Shown: positions 63,794-64,000 of the stretch, in pieces
Layout: the number at the start of each line of letters is the position of its first letter
Numbering within the stretch: position 1 is the first letter of the stretch
Assembly (NCBI RefSeq): GCF_034424315.1
Contig: NZ_CP139972.1
Span: forward strand, 4,278,001 to 4,342,000
Source of the DNA: Chitinophaga sancti
GTDB taxonomy: Bacteria > Bacteroidota > Bacteroidia > Chitinophagales > Chitinophagaceae
Direction: 5' to 3'
DNA length: 64,000 nucleotides
The notes under the pieces: generated by a model
The model's database searches: none
Told to the model about the DNA's origin: nothing
Seen by the model: only the letters and a program-made list of their open reading frames with translations
Program-made: the position numbers and the translations under genes

Positions 63794-64000
63794 ATGCACC
63801 ACATTTCCATTATCAACGTATTCAAACAACTCAAAGCTGATCTCATAGGCAAAGACTCCTACCGCGGCGTCACCCTCACCTACACCTGGCTCGCCAATCA
63901 ATTCGGGCATTTCTCCCTCGGCTTCATCCCTACCCTCCTCATCCACCATCAACACGCCCCCTGGATCGTAGCCATCGCCTGGACTCTCTTCGAATCTTAC
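63794..64000 (+). CDS. Partial membrane protein, cut by window end
   Basis: An open frame begins ATG at 63794 and runs 69 codons to the end without a stop. It reads MHHISIINVFKQLKADLIGK, then SYRGVTLTYTWLANQFGH, then hydrophobic FIPTLLIHH and WIVAIAWTLF. Codon use is C-rich like the local housekeeping genes. At least two transmembrane segments are likely. No family is recognisable from this part. Confidence 0.6.
   Translation, partial: MHHISIINVFKQLKADLIGKDSYRGVTLTYTWLANQFGHFSLGFIPTLLIHHQHAPWIVAIAWTLFESY

Overview
The window looks like chromosomal DNA of a Bacteroidota bacterium close to Chitinophaga. The evidence is a SusC/SusD pair behind an ECF sigma/FecR system, a type IX secretion C-terminal domain on a giant repeat protein, LytTR and TPR-type two-component systems, many lipoprotein signal peptides, and promoters of the Bacteroidota type (-7 element TAnnTTTG) with little Shine-Dalgarno signal. 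I see no tRNA, rRNA, CRISPR array or intact transposase gene. No cluster of DnaA boxes was found next to dnaA.

Layout. 1-8.0 kb: a minus-strand sugar oxidation locus (Gfo/Idh/MocA oxidoreductase, TIM-barrel isomerase/epimerase, cytochrome c lipoprotein, DUF1080 3-keto-disaccharide hydrolase, ThuA protein, and a five-module ThuA/sorbosone-dehydrogenase/PKD/cytochrome c fusion). This fits extracytoplasmic 3-keto-glycoside metabolism. 8.5-21.6 kb: mostly housekeeping genes (secA, deoC, SPOR protein, M20 peptidase, glyA, sugar nucleotidyltransferase, nitronate monooxygenase-like), interrupted by a possible ADP-ribosyltransferase-like toxin/antitoxin pair and a decayed gene. 21.9-30.4 kb: an AT-richer accessory block. 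It holds a one-TM protein, an unannotated 52-codon exported-peptide gene with a structured leader and strong terminator, a TPR histidine kinase/response regulator pair, and a tightly packed operon of two small Cys/His proteins, a membrane PLD-like protein with a damaged HKD motif, a secreted vWA-like protein and a DUF4236 membrane protein. I do not recognise this operon as a named system; it is my main candidate for something undescribed. 30.4-39.2 kb: ABC-2 transporter, LytTR two-component pair, FAD oxidoreductase, DUF3127 protein, dnaA.

39.4-56.7 kb: a carbohydrate/phosphate acquisition locus. The ECF sigma gene is separated from its likely FecR partner by an opposite-strand 2137-residue MBG-repeat adhesin. 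FecR is followed by SusC with an STN domain, SusD, a phosphodiesterase/alkaline phosphatase fusion and a GH2 enzyme. 56.8-64 kb: small membrane proteins of unknown function (two are paralogues), a frameshifted gene, two small hypothetical proteins, an M28 peptidase, a PepSY membrane protein, a lipoprotein, and the start of a membrane protein cut by the window end.

Several intergenic spaces hold palindromic MITE-like repeats of about 70-215 bp. One family occurs twice, at 3.5 kb and 52.7 kb, with compensated stem changes.
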